From Nymphaea colorata (lineage: Eukaryota > Streptophyta > Magnoliopsida > Nymphaeales > Nymphaeaceae): a DNA stretch of 64,000 nucleotides. The position numbers and the translations under genes are program-made. Positions 22,614 to 35,500 of this stretch are shown in pieces. Below the pieces are notes generated by a model. The model searched no databases. It was not told the DNA's origin and saw nothing but the letters and a program-made list of their open reading frames with translations. The stretch is from positions 8,137,682 through 8,201,681 of the forward strand of contig NC_045151.1 in the NCBI RefSeq assembly GCF_008831285.2, in the 5' to 3' direction. Position 1 is the stretch's first letter; each line of letters starts with the position of its first letter.

Positions 22614-22967
22614 TTCCGAGAGAAAGCCATGTTGATTTTGACTGATGATTATGCTCAAGCTAGGGTGCATTTTCAAAACCATGATTAGGCTAATAAACTT
22701 GGGCAGACTGTTGCAAAATGAATTGGTTTGAGTTTTTCAATTCTGATGTCACCAAGCACTTTAGGGATTAAAGCGATGTGTGTCTGGTTCACACTCCTCA
22801 TGAGACTACCAATTAAGAAAAAACTCCTAATGGCCTGGCTGACATCCTGTTAGGAACCCGGACCCGGTGTCGACCAAGACCTCTGCCAGGTGCTGATCCC
22901 TCCCCAAGATCTCTTGAGTCAGCCATTGGACAAATCCAAAAATAAGTGTCCTTACAATAAAAAAGCC

Positions 22968-23448
22968 CTGTCGGACAGGAACCCCGACTCAAAACTCCCT
23001 AGGACAATGGTTATAGGAGAGGTCAACCCGCCCAAAGGCTTAATCCTACTACGATTGGCTAGATGGTTGTGAGGCTATTACAATCGCGTGCAATACAAAA
23101 AAGCTCTCGTCCCACTCAACAAACCATTCAGACTATTCACATTCATTCCATCATGTCGTTCATTCCTAGAGTCAGCCAGACCATGTCCTGCCCATAGGTG
23201 GTTTAGGCACTCGCGGTCATGTCTTCGACACTTGTGCCTCGGAGGTACTGCCGTTAGATGCCAAGGCAGTAGCCAGGTTTAACAAACGCACCCTGTGAAT
23301 CCCCGCTGCTATAGGGAGTTTAGAACTATACCTACCGGTTAGGCCCGGTGATGAAGCAGCAGCGAACTCGAGGTGAAAGCCGGCAGCAATACGCTGCCCT
23401 CGAGTATTGCAGCAACGGTTGATGAAAGTGCTCAGCCTGCCTGGCCAA
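22968..23448. repeat. Unclassified dispersed repeat, copy 2 of 3
   Basis: This is the duplicate of 2850-3330. The flanking reverse-strand ORF differs from the left copy at about five residues between 23332 and 23577, which fits non-coding drift. Confidence 0.6.
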
Positions 23449-24349
23449 GGTTGTCCAGAATATCTCCGAAGCTGGCTGGTATCTTTGGCTGTAGGGATGC
23501 ATCGAGAGTGGATTCCTTCGAGGGTCTCTTGTCGTGATGGTGATATACCCGGTTGATAGGCACAAACAGTACTTCATGAGATGATGTTGATCACGACTTG
23601 GATGTCTCGAACTGGTGGATGCCTTGTTGGAGGCAGAAAGCTCGGTCTAGAGCTTGGAGGATACGACCTAACTAAGGGGCTTCTAGAGGAAAGGGTGAGC
23701 TCGGCTATAAAGTGAAGTGAGCTCGGGTAAGATGAGGTTGGGTCAGCTAAGTGGGTTTGAACTTGGAAGGAAGTGGGTTCAGGTAGGATGAGGGTCAAGA
23801 TTTGCTAAGGTTGTTAGGCTTGATGAAGGTCAAGAGGTGGCTCGTGATAGTGGAGGCAATTATTGGTGAACGTAGAGGGAATGATGGCCAGTAATGAATA
23901 ATTGATAGGGTAGTGGCTATGGTGTTAAGTGCATAAGGAGTGGAGCACTTAAGAGAGAATCGGTTATTGCTAGGTGAGGAGGCTAAGTGTCATGCAAGGG
24001 GAATTGGCACTAATGGGATGATGGATAATTGTGGTAATGATGGGGTGTCGGTTATGACTTGGGAAGCTTGAGGGCTCGCGTGAGGAAATTGGGGAGTTAT
24101 GGGTGGAATGGAGATTAATGTGAAGAGGTGCTAGGTGGCGAGTTAGGAGGATGACTCTTTAGCTCATGGGGTTTTAGGAACGGTTTCAAGAGGAGGGGAG
24201 TCCAACGAGTGGAGGCGAGGGACACTTGGCGTAAGTTAAGAAACTCTTACCTTCATGGTTTAATGATGGAGGAGGTGATGCGTGGAGTGAGAAATTAATC
24301 CCCTTGTGAGAACGTTTTGGACAAGTGGCCTTGGGGCCTTTGATGACAG
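23449..24349. other. G-rich non-coding stretch, right copy
   Basis: This is the duplicate of 3331-4231. No gene or named repeat is recognised. Confidence 0.4.
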
Positions 24350-24357
24350 ATGGCAAT

Positions 24358-24713
24358 TAGACCTGTGCAACAGGCGGGCCGGGCTGGCCCGACTCGGTAA
24401 AACCCGGGTCGGCTCGTCGGGCTCGAAACCCGGCCCGATAGCCAAGGTTCCGCCCGTTTGGTAATAAAAAATAAATTTTTTTATTATAAATAAATTTTTA
24501 GTAATATAAAATATATTTTTATTAATAAAATACATATTATTAAATTTTAAAAAAATTTAAAAATTATTTTTTAATTTATAAACGAGCCGGGCGGAGCCGA
24601 CCCATACTGCACATCAGGCCCGAGCCCGGCCCGCCGGGCCATTTTCTCAGCCCGGAGTCGACCGGGCCGGGTACCGGGTACCCGATGGGTACCCGGCCCG
24701 TTACCGAGGTCTA
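24358..24713. mobile_element. hAT-like MITE, 356 bp (right copy)
   Basis: This is the duplicate of 4240-4595, with target duplications ATGGCAAT at 24350-24357 and 24714-24721. It differs by only a few substitutions, so both copies come from one insertion that predates the large duplication. Confidence 0.88.
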
Positions 24714-25072
24714 ATGGCAATGATGCAGTGGAGATTAAATGAGACTGACACTTGTAACTCCCCGTTTTGATGAGGGGGAAAACGAAGAGCTGAAGAAGAG
24801 AATGCACACACGGTTTGGGGCTTTTGAAGTTCTAAGTGCTATCCTCTTTGAAGGTACCGAACAAGGTACCGAACTGCCCTTCCCTACTAAGCTAATAATC
24901 AATCAATCAATTAAGTGACCAAGGGAAAAATCGGTATGAAGCTGGTATTGTCAAACGGCTGGAATAATCGCCGTAAAGAGTGCAGCAGTGGTTGCCGCCG
25001 GTGCTCAATTTACATATTCCGGCCGTGGGCTGTAACTCAGTCGTCTCTCGCTCGATTGAACTGAAATTTGGC

Positions 25073-25376
25073 CAGGTTGCTGCAGATTTTGACAGAAAGT
25101 TCTGCCTGCTCCTCTTGATTTCTCGACTAAGCCGTGGGGTGTTTCTTACATGAATTTGATGTCGGCTTGCTGGAATTCATCTCCGTTGCTTGGCGCCACA
25201 ACCAGGGATTTGTTTGAGATCTGCGGGCACTCATGTAGCCAATCTTTCACGTTGATCAGCCACAAAGATTTGGGAATTTCAACCGACCGTCAACAGATGA
25301 ACTCTCCAATTTCGCACGCGCCCCTCTAGGTGAGAAACCTGCTAAGGCCGAGCCTTATCCCCCCAGATTCTGCCGC
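25073..25376. repeat. ~300-bp repeat present three times, copy 2
   Basis: This is the duplicate of 4955-5258, differing by single substitutions (for example GAATTCGTC on the left and GAATTCATC here). Confidence 0.7.
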
Positions 25377-26736
25377 TTTTTCTCTGGATTTTGAAGAGGA
25401 AAAACCGCGTCCTCGGTTGATTTTGGAATGGCCTTCGTTTTATTGCCTGGAGCCAGAGGAACCGCGGAGACAACCGGTACTAAGGCATCACTTGCTACAG
25501 CCGAGGCGAGATTCACCAGAACCACGGGTAAACCTGTTCTCTTATAGCCTTCCCGAGACTTCAACCGGCCTCTAATTCTCTTTTGTGTTTAAGGAGAATT
25601 ACACCGTGAGGAAGCTGACTTGCAGGTCGGGGTATTGCGAAGGTTGAAGTCGAGGAAGATGCCACCGGTAGCAACTTCGCGTTCTTTGTCAATCTTTTAT
25701 CCAATCGGCCTTGGACACCGCTGGTTGTAACAAAGAAATTCCAACCACGCTGGTTGAGGTTGAGTGGAGAAGAGATCCAGCAGCCCGCCGGTTGAGGATG
25801 ATTCCCACGCAGGTGGAGGAGAGAGACTCTCAAACGAACTTCAATATTTCATTTCTCAAAAAAAAAAAAACATAAAGTTTCACACGATTACAAAGCATAT
25901 AAACTAGATAGTGTCTCGGTTCTAAGTCTAACCCGAGACGGTACAAAGCATTAAAAGCAAAACAATCCTAAAACGTCTCAAACCGAGACGGAGCTAAAAC
26001 ATGTGCAAAAGAAAACTAGAACTTAAGTAAATGGGCGCCATCGATGATTCGTTGCGCCCGCTCTCTGAATTCTCAGACTTGTAAGTCTGAGGGGTAACAC
26101 GCCTAGGTTACGCCCAGACTCTTCATCTTGTTAGCCTTACGGCCGGCACTTACCTTGGCTTACCTTAGGCTGCTCATGTCGAACTGGGTTGGGATGCGGC
26201 ACTTGGCTTGGTCTGGTCTAACCGGTCCTGGTCTTCTGCCACTAATCTGTCCCTTCTGTCCTTACCGTATACAGACCGTCCTTGTCTTGTGTTAACATCC
26301 CTTGATCTATTAGTGCTGCTTCCCATACTTGGCCATTGATGCTCTGCCCACACCACCCACTGTAGCACCTCCAAGTAGTTTGCTAACCTCCCTAAGCTCG
26401 CATTCTTTTGTCAACACTTTCACATCCCCGCGAGTCTTGGGAGACATTCTCCTCATTCTCCTGACTGTCTAGGCCAACACCTCCAACTCGGAGTTGACCT
26501 TCAAAGCTCGGCCCTTCTTGGCCGAGTGTCTCATGGCATTGCCGACCTTGTGCACGCCTCTTTTCTTTGGCTGGCGTCCATTGTTGGCTGCTCGCCATGC
26601 TGCGGCCTCCTTTGGCCTTAGCCTCTCTTGCTCGGCAGTTGGCTTCTGACCTGCCTCGCCTAGTCTAAGTCCCATGTTACGTGCCTTTGGTCTGGCCTCG
26701 GCCATCTCTGATGAAGTCAAAAGTAGGCACACATCA
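25377..26736. other. Non-coding patchwork, right copy
   Basis: This is the duplicate of 5259-6619, with a poly-A run shorter by one or two bases. It contains the same small hairpin CTCAGACTT-GT-AAGTCTGAG at about 26072-26091. The ORFs are unremarkable. Confidence 0.4.
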
Positions 26737-27420
26737 CATCCATCTTTAGGTTGTCTCAATATGATTGGAAAAACTGGTTCCCAAAACCATCGGGACTAGG
26801 AACTAAGGAGCTATCAGCATTGAAAACTACCACCTTGATCTCTGCATTAGAAATGGGCTCCATTAGGATGTCATTCTCAAATGCTGAAACTACCAGCCCT
26901 TCAGTAGTAAAATCAAGAATCTGCCCACATGTAGCAGGATCACACCCAAGAAGTGAAGCATAGTAGGAAGTGCAGGCATCAAAGCTTGTAGCTGGTTCCA
27001 AGTAGGCTCTCACATCCACCACAACTTCGTTAATCCTATGTTTTCGGTGGTTGTTATTAACAACTGCATGGAAGAACTTAGTATTCATGTCACCACAGGA
27101 CATCCACTTAATACGAGATTTATGGAACCAAAACTTTTCCTCTTCAAGCAAGAAAGACTTTAATTCCTCCCTAGGCACGATTTTCTTGCTGACTGGCCCA
27201 GAAATGTCCATCTTCTGCTATCGTTTGGACACAGCCCATTTGCCAGTGAACCTCCTAAATGCAAAAAAGGAGGTCATGATTATTAGATTGCATCCAGTTT
27301 TTGGCATCGAGTCAAATGGAATCAAGCTTGCTGATAACTTTAAGCATAGGGCATCCCCAGACGGTGGAGTTACATTAGTTTGAAATTTGGCAAAGAAAAC
27401 TAGGAGTTATGCAATTTGAG
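26737..27420 (-). pseudogene. LINE (L1-type) ORF2 fragment, linker to start of RT (right copy)
   Basis: This is the duplicate of 6620-7311 without the 8-bp insertion, so one frame of 151 codons (26756-27211) runs from the linker to PSPDGFGNQFF. Farther upstream, in-frame stops and frameshifts interrupt the homology, which continues to the LTR edge at 27421. The matching endonuclease half lies on the far side of that LTR (30412-31123, same strand), so a single LINE was split by the LTR insertion. Confidence 0.88.
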
Positions 27421-30411
27421 TGTAACGCCCATGATCTCTTTCCTTTTTCTTTATTTATGGAAAACATTAATAGGGGGAAAAATTATAAACGGCAGATTTA
27501 ATTGAAGGCTACGTAAAATGAAAACTGACAATTAAATCATAGAGGAAGCAGTTTTGGAAAGAAAAGAAGAGGAAAGAAACAACTGACGGGTGATTGATTT
27601 CCTTGTGAGAGATTGAAAATTAGTCATTTCTTATTGCTGCAGCCCTCAACGCGAGACTCCAACGACAAGAGAAAGAAAGAAAGGAAGAGAGAGAGAGAGA
27701 GGGACGTCCTCATCTTTGCCCTCTTTCTAGTTGAAGATTGAAGTGGTTGGCTGCAAGAAAGGGACGAAAGGCAAAAGGGGAAGTCATTTCAGAATAAAAA
27801 AAAAGGTATGGGAATGTTCAACTATGAATAGAGCATGAAGCCGTGTATTTCTGATTTCTTATAGAAGCTATATCTATGTAGATCTATGTATCTTGGTGCA
27901 TGAATATGAATCTATGCATGAGTTGTAGTATGGGGATTTTCAGCCATGATTGAAGCATGAAGCCATGTATTTTGATCTCTTATGGATACATATATACTTA
28001 GAAAATGAATCCATGTAGGGAAGTTTCAGTTATGCATGTATCATGAAGCATGCATATTTTGAGTTCTTGCATATACATATACAAGTGAATCTATGTAAGG
28101 GATGAATCCATGAATAAAATGCCATATATGGAGATGATATGTGATGTTTTTAGATCTAGTAATCTCTGGTTTCTTAGAAATAAGCATCATGGTGCGTGTT
28201 AGTAGAAGAGGGATGTTGAAACTCTGTGGCGTAGAATGTTAAAGTTGTTCTCCTTGTTTCCGTTTGTTATTCAATCTGTGAAAAACTAAGACTAGGGCCA
28301 ACCTTAGAACCGAGCATACATATATGAGATCAGAAAAGTTGCGATAGAGATTTCAAGCTAACTACAAAAAAAAAATGTGTTTATCAACCCTCATAGAGGG
28401 TCTGGCCTTAGACCGTGCGATACAAAATGAATTTGGAAAGACTCAATTGTCTTCCCGAGCCTACTATGATACAAGGAAAGAGGGGAGGAAATACCCCAAC
28501 TCCATTGACGAGCAGAACCTGTCGCCGATCGACTGGGAACCGGTCGTTTCCTTGTGGGGGTAGCAGAGGTGAGTTGGGGAAAATAGGACACGGCGCTGTA
28601 AGGAGTTCCTCCTGCCGTTCCCTTTTCCTTGCTGGTTCCTCCCTGCTGCAGCGAGAAGGAGACTGGGAAGGACACATTGGAAGCTCCTGGTTCGGGAGAT
28701 TTTCTTCCTCACGATGGTCGTGGGAAGAAAGAAAAGAAAAAAAAAGGGGGGGGGAGCAGAGATGGGAGCGACGGCGGTGGCTGACGGCGTAGATCGGTTG
28801 GTGGCGAGGAATCTTCGCGTTGGTGCTCACCCGAAGAAGACGATCTCTCTCTCTCCCGTGCTGGTTTTGGGTTGTTGAAGATGAGAAGAGGAAGCCATCA
28901 CCCACCGGCGGTCGAGCGAGAGGAGTAAGGCACCGTGAGGAGAGGGAAAACGGGCGAAGGAAATGAAAAAAAAAAACGAGTGGGTTCGTTTTTATATCAA
29001 AACTCAAAAATTTCAAAGCGGGTCCACCTCTTAAGCAAAGTTTACAAAAAGGCTGTTATACATTTTATAACTTTCATGCCGTAACATTTTTGCTAAAAAC
29101 CTCTTCAAAAAGAGGCTTGCGAAAGTGTTTTTCAGCAGGAAACAAATATTTAATATGAAATTTCGTTTCGGTACCCTTTAAGTTTTTATAAATTGCCAAA
29201 AGGTAGTTTTATAAATTAAAGATGAAAAGTTATGTGTTATTGCTCTTTGATGCTCTTAATTGTGTTTAAAATTTCAGAAAGATGGTCCTGAAATCAATTT
29301 CGAAAAGTTGAAGAGGAAAGTCACGTTTGAAGAATTTAAAGTATAAATTCTCTTACTTTTGAGTGGTTATTTTATTTGAGAATTCTTGGCGTGAGAGTCT
29401 GTATGTTGTTTCTATGTTCGACTATGTTTTGAGGCCATTATAAAAAAATGGTTTATTGTTTCTGTTTGGGAAACCGAGCCTGAGGGCGGTTTCTGTGAGA
29501 GGTACTAGACGATGTCTAGCATTGGCAAACCCTCACTTTTGAAATTCGAAGGCGAAATGTGGACTTTGTGCGATGATTTATGCGAGTGCGAGCTTTCTAT
29601 TTTGCCCAGTGTTTTTGGTTTCGTCCCGGGAGGTAGTGGTGCGCCTGAGTTCACTGTTGACGCTCACTCCTCTCACTGTACTGGAGGGCCCACAGGGTAT
29701 TGGGCGGCACAAGGGCCCGGGATTCTGTTCTGTTTCTGTTTGGGAGCGAGACTCCTGGCCTCTCCACCCAGGTTCCTAGAGAGAACATGCTGCTGCAGCG
29801 GCGATCTGGGATATCTCAAGAGGCTTCACTGCAGGTACCATCGATCTGTTGGATCGCCTGGTGAAGAGATGTTCTGTTCTACCCGTGAGTGCCCACGGGG
29901 ATTTCTGTTGCTCGGCACGATGACCATGACATTGTCAGAGAACCACGGTTGGAAGCCTACGAAATTTTAGAGGTTGTGCACACCTCGTTCTGTCTTTGAT
30001 GATGTGATGTAACTCTGATATGTGTTAAGTTTTGGAAAACTTATGGTTGTAGTTCATAAAGACTTTTTGGAATCGTTTTACGAAACTAAATATTATTTTG
30101 GGCCATGTTCCATTCATGGCTGGATTTTCTCATACTCAGAGGAATTTTGACCCTTCTTTCTATCTCTACAGGTAGTCCTTGATAGATTTTGGCTTTGGAG
30201 CGACGACCTCAGTCTTGTGATGGACGGGCATTGGCATTCTGGACACTGCGTCGGTTTTGGGGACTTGTGTTTATTTTTGTTTGGGTCCAAGTATTTTATT
30301 ATTGAAATAAAACAATGTCTGATTTCTTTATGTTCTGGTCATGACTCAATATTGCTTCCGCTATTATAGAAATGAAAGAAAATTTTTGGTGTCAAAAATT
30401 GGGTCGTGACA
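27421..30411 (+). mobile_element. Gypsy LTR inserted in the LINE, probable solo LTR (2991 bp)
   Basis: It has the same ends as 7312-10277 (TGTAACGCCC...GTGACA). It is flanked by TTGAG (27416-27420) and CTGAG (30412-30416), a 5-bp target duplication with one mismatch. LINE sequence continues on both sides, so these are true insertion edges. No gypsy interior adjoins either end, hence the solo LTR call. It could also be the 3' LTR of an element whose interior was displaced. Confidence 0.82.
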
Positions 30412-31123
30412 CTGAGAGCCGGTTTGCTAGCCAATCCCAAAGCACAAACGTGACAAGAACCAATGGATTTGTGATTTGAGCTTGACCGGGGTAGAATATG
30501 AAGAGACAAACCACTAGAGAAGGCAAATTAGCGATCCAACCAACTCATGACATTCTCTAAACCATCCTGGTTATTATTCCAGGTGAATTGAGCATTAGGG
30601 TAATTGAGTTCCACCAAGTCATAGCCAAAGACAAAGGAGCAAAAAAGGCTGCATGCGCAAGAGGACACCTTGTCTTCTCCTCACTAACACTAATTTCATT
30701 GAAATCACAAATGCATATACGAGGCCTTGCCAAGTTACAAACAACAACTCCAAGATCCAGAAAATTATATTTTTTGAACCCTGAAATTAGGGGATAAGTA
30801 GACACCAAAGCGCGTAAAGCAAAATTTGCAACAAACATCCATAAACTGTAGGACATCCAAAAAGGTTCTTTAGAGAAACTAAGCAAGAAAAAATGGACTG
30901 GGATCCCTATAATCAAGATTATGGGCCCAAGCCCCTTCTTCCTCAATATTAAACACCAAATTGTAGGCATGAACCTTCATGCTAAATTTACGGAGATGCT
31001 CCGAGGTAAGCATGGAATTCGTATGGACAACGATGTCAAAACAATGATTCTACAACAGTAGCAAGAGGTCTTGCTGAGAGATGGCACTAGGAGACCCCAA
31101 GTGTTCCAAGAAAATATATTCAT
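30412..31123 (-). pseudogene. LINE (L1-type) ORF2 fragment, endonuclease domain
   Basis: On the minus strand an ATG at 31123 opens MNIFSWNTWGLL, the usual start of a plant L1 apurinic endonuclease. After frameshifts, the ICDFNEISVSEEK block (about 30680-30710) matches the GDFNE catalytic motif. Next comes a WLDR block corresponding to the ERLDR region. The fragment ends where the LTR inserted. Together with 26737-27420 it is one interrupted element. Stops and frame changes make it non-functional. Confidence 0.85.
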
Positions 31124-31238
31124 GGGGAAGCACTAGGAACATCCCTGCCCACCTTCGGATGTAAGCTTTTAGCACCCTATGCATCTATAGCTTTAACCTT
31201 CATCTTAATGGTATAACCCGCTGAATGAAATCTATCAT

Positions 31239-31541
31239 AGGTTGCTGCAGGTTTTGACAGAAAGTTCTGCCTGCTCCTCTTGATTTCTCGACTAAGCCGT
31301 GGGCTGTTTCTTACATGAATTTGATGTCGGCTTGCTGGAATTCGTCTCCGTTGCTTGGCGCCACAACCAGGGATTTGTTTGAGATCTGCGGGCACTCATG
31401 TAGCCGATCTTTCACATTGATCAGCCACGAAAATTTGGGAATTTCAACCGGCCATCAACCGATGAAATCTCCAATTCCGCACGCGCCTCTCTCGGTGAGA
31501 GACCTGCTAAGGCCGAGCCTTATCCCCCCAGATTCTGCCGC
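31239..31541. repeat. ~300-bp repeat present three times, copy 3
   Basis: This copy matches 4955-5258 at roughly 95% by eye, between AGGTTGCTGCAG and CAGATTCTGCCGC, and then switches abruptly to unrelated sequence (CGAAGTTTGG...). It lies just upstream, in LINE orientation, of the LINE endonuclease fragment. No flanking target duplication was found. Confidence 0.75.
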
Positions 31542-32054
31542 CGAAGTTTGGTGCCCTTCATGTTGCATGTTAGCAGCCTGATTAATATTTAATAATACTA
31601 AGAGACTCTGCCATCATGCTTGTAGCAAGATTAGAGTTGTCTACAAGCACACGCTTACCTTTAGGTCGTGACTTGCATTTGAACAAATTGATGGAATAGC
31701 GAAGAGTTCCACCTCTCTTAGAGGTTCCAATTTGTTCCTTAGGAGGCTGCTCCAGTCGGGCATGCATACTCCTACTCACCCTTTTCAGTTTCTTCATAGG
31801 TGCGTCGTCTGACTCGAGAAGGCTAACCTATTCCGGGGGTGAACCATGCCCTTCAATAATCTAAAAACCTTGGGTGGAAAGAGGAAAACTGAACGGAGGA
31901 AGATCAGAGTCATGCAACATGCTGACTACCTCAACTATTTCATTGCCCCCAAGCTTGGTGCTGGCTCATCGGTGATAGAAATCCGCACCACTAGCCGGCG
32001 CCCGCACAGGAATACTTGGAGGAGTGCCGCAGCCACTAAGGAATAAAGTTAAGC
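31542..32054. other. Unassigned stretch upstream of the LINE endonuclease
   Basis: A basic 71-codon frame on the minus strand (31582-31797, rich in Lys and Arg) sits where a LINE ORF1 tail would be expected, but it shows no zinc knuckle or other diagnostic motif. A 66-codon plus-strand frame at 31846-32046 is equally unassigned. It could be LINE 5' sequence or another TE fragment. Confidence 0.35.
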
Positions 32055-32550
32055 ACAAATTTTTGTCCGACCAGGCAGTCACCCCAGCTCAAAAATTGCC
32101 CTTAGGACAGATGTGCAAGGAGGTTAACCCACCCCGGTTTCAGCCTACTTCAAAAATCAAAAGAAGTTGATGAGGCTTACTACAACTGCGAGCGATACAA
32201 GATTCACTCCTCACTAAAACATTCATCACATAGCACATCATCCTGTCATATAATCCCTATTCGAGCAAACCACACCCTTGCTGCTCAATAGGTGGTCCAA
32301 GTAGTCCGGGGTTGTGTCCTTGGCAAGTCATGCCTTAGAGGAACCCTTGTCAACCACAAGCCATTTTTGGTAGGCTGAAAGCAACAACAACCTCCCCGAT
32401 TCTATAGGGGGTGACCGGTTCTCACCTCTCGGGGCCTCGCCTGGGGACTCCTTGAATGCTTCACCGAGGGTGAAGGCCGGTAGCAAGATGCTGCCCCTCG
32501 CTATTCAACAGCTAACCGTGGTCCTCCTTCGGTCCCCCTCCATGCCGCGG
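32055..32550. repeat. Unclassified dispersed repeat, copy 3 of 3 (diverged)
   Basis: This is a diverged relative of 2850-3330 in the same orientation, located outside the duplication. Conserved blocks include the TTAACCC...CC box, the CTACAACTGCGAGCGATAC box and the GAAGGCCGGTAGCAAGATGC box. Its right edge runs into the ~170-bp satellite array near 32580. Confidence 0.6.
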
Positions 32551-32579
32551 CAGTGCCCGCCGATAAAAAAGGCATGGAC

Positions 32580-35500
32580 TAATTGATGATAAAAAAGGCA
32601 TTACTAAGAGGTGTTAAGCAATTGGACAAAATATTTTACAATAAAACGACTATAGGATTTCTTTTATGATACACTAAAATGAAATCGTGTTTACAAGGAC
32701 TCAATAAGAACTCAGAAAAAATAAATGTGACAACAACACTCGATGGACTGGTTTTATGATAGAAAGACATTTAATAAGAGGCGATAATTTGTAGAATAAA
32801 ACAGGTTGTGAAAACGCAATAGTAGGATTGAATTTACAATACACTTAAATAAAATTGTGTTTACAAGAACGTGGTAAGCACTCGGAAAAATTAAATAAAA
32901 CAACAGTATATCGAATGGTTTTACGACCAAAGGGTGTTTACTAAGAAGCAATAAGCATCACACAGAACATATTATGACAATGCAAGTACAAGATTCATTT
33001 TACTATACACTCAAATAAGATCCTCTTTAGAAGAATGTGATAAGTACTCAGATAAAATAAACACAACATTGGCACCATATGGACTCATTTCATGATAAAA
33101 AGAAATTTGTGAAATGGCAAGCAATCAAACCATAGGATTCATTTAACCATGCACACTCAAATAAAATTGAGTTCCCAATGATGCGATCGACACTTGAAAA
33201 AAATTAAATGCAACAACGACACCATATGGACTGGTCTGACGATTAAATGGTGATTACTAAGAGCTGGTAAGAGATAGGAAAAAACAGATTATGATAATTC
33301 AACTGCATGATTCATTTTATGATACATTCAATTAGAATCATGTTCATAGGGACACTATATGGACTGGCTTTACGAGAGAAAGGCATTTACTAAGATGTGA
33401 TAAGCAGTAGGATAAAATAGATTGTGAAAACGAACAGTAGGATTCATTTTATGATGCACTTGTTTATAAGGATTTGATAAGCACTCAAAAAAACTAAAGG
33501 AAGCAACATTGTATGGACTGGTTTTACGATAAAAATGCATTTAGTAAGAGGAAATAAGTAGTGGAACAAAACAAATTTTGATAATGCAACTGCATGATTC
33601 ATTTTACTATACACTGAAATAAAATTGTGTTTACAATTATGTGATAAGCACAAAAAACCATGCGATAAAGATGTTATAAGCAGTCAAACAAAATATATTG
33701 TGACAACACAACAGTAGGATTCGTTTAACCATATGGTCAAATAAAATCGCTATTACAAGGATGCAATAAGTACTCGAAGAAAGTAAATGCGACAACAACA
33801 CTGTATGTTCTAGTTTTATGATCAAAAGTTGTTTAACCATACACTTAAACATAATCGTGTTTCCAAGGACACGATAAACACACTTAAAAAAATTAAATGC
33901 AAAGATGAAACTATATGGACTATTTTTAAGATAAAAAGGCATTTACTAAAAAGTGATAATCAATCAGACAAAACAGATTATGATACTCAACTACAGGATT
34001 CATTTATGGACACATTCAAATAAAATCGTGTTTACAAGGACGCGATAATCACTTAGAAAAATTAAATTCGACAACAACAATGTACGGAATGGTTTTACAA
34101 TAGAAAGGCAGTTTCTAAGAGTTGATAATAAAACAGATTATGATAATGGAACTACATGATTCATTTTATGGCATTGTATGGGCAGGTTTGATGATATAAA
34201 TGCACTTACTACGAGGTGATAAGTAATCAAACAACAAATCATGCAATAACAAAGCTATAGGTTTTGTTTTACGTTACATTCAAATAAAACAAATTGCAAT
34301 AATACAACTGTTACATTTGTTGTACGATACACTCAAATAAAATTGTGTTTATAAGGACTGAAAAGCACTCAGAAAAATTAGATGTGAGAACGGTACTATA
34401 AGGACTGGTTTTACAATAAAATGGTGTTTAATGAAAAAAGGCCAACGAAGGATTTTTACGAGAACGCAAAATTGACTGTCATAAGGCCAATGTGGGATTC
34501 ATTTTATGACACACTCAAATAAGATCATGTTTACAAGGACGTGATAAGCACTCTATAAAATTAAATGCGTCAATGACACTCTTTGGACTGGTTTTATGAA
34601 AAAAGTGTTTACTTATATATCATAAGCAGTCACACAAAACAGATTGTGATAACATAACTGCTGCACTGTTGCATCCATTTTACGTTACACTTAAATAAGA
34701 TCGTATTTACAAGGATGTGATTAGCACTCGAAAAAACTAAAATACAAGGACGACACTGTGCGGATCGGTTTTACTATAAAAAAGGGTTTACTAATAGGCA
34801 ATAAGTTGACAAATAAAACAGATTGCAATAATGCAACAACAGGAATTATTTTACAATACATAGAAATGATCAAGCTCTTCAAAAAATTAGATGCAACAAC
34901 AAGATTGTGTGGACATGTTTGATCACAAAAAGACATTTACTAAGAGGTGATAAATAGTTGAATGAAATAGATTGTTACAACGCAACTACAATATTCATTT
35001 TATTGTATGCATTAAGCACTCAAAAAGATTGAATGCGACAATAACACTATATGAAATGTTTTAGAATAAATAGGTGTTTACTAAAAAGTGATAAGTCGTC
35101 AAACAATAAATAATGTGATAATGCTACTATACTATTCATTTTATGATGCACTCAAATAAAATTGTGTTTCCAAGGATGCGATAAGTTCAAATAATCATGT
35201 GATAACGGAACTATATTATTTGTTTTGCAATACAGTAAAGCAAAATCCCGTTTACAAGGATGTGATAGCACTAATGTAATAGTTGGACAAAATAGATTGA
35301 ATAACACAATAGTAGTATTTGTTTTACAATACACTCAAATGAAATAATGTTTACAAGGATGCGATCAACTGACAAAAAATTTAAATGCAACAATGAGACT
35401 GTATGGGCTAGCTTTACAATAGAAAGGCATTTACTAAGAGCCAATAAGCAGTCAGTCAAAAAAATTGCAATAATGCAACTGTAGGATTCATTTTATGATA

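Larger units (their letters stand above)
20117..30411 (+). repeat. Right copy of the large direct duplication (partner 1-10277)
   Basis: This is the same series of elements in the same order and orientation as 1-10277. Unlike the left copy, it is followed at 30412 by the other half of the LINE that its LTR interrupts, so it looks like the ancestral arrangement on the right side. Upstream, 17601-20116 runs into it without a visible break as one LTR. The duplication may therefore extend left of both 20117 and base 1. Confidence 0.97.

Noticed and set aside
17601-30411. One giant ~12.8-kb LTR following the element 1 interior
   Set aside because: Formally possible, since the matching block would also precede the interior. 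However, the block contains a complete 3-kb LTR with its own ends and target duplication inside a LINE, so tandem duplication by LTR recombination explains it with fewer oddities.
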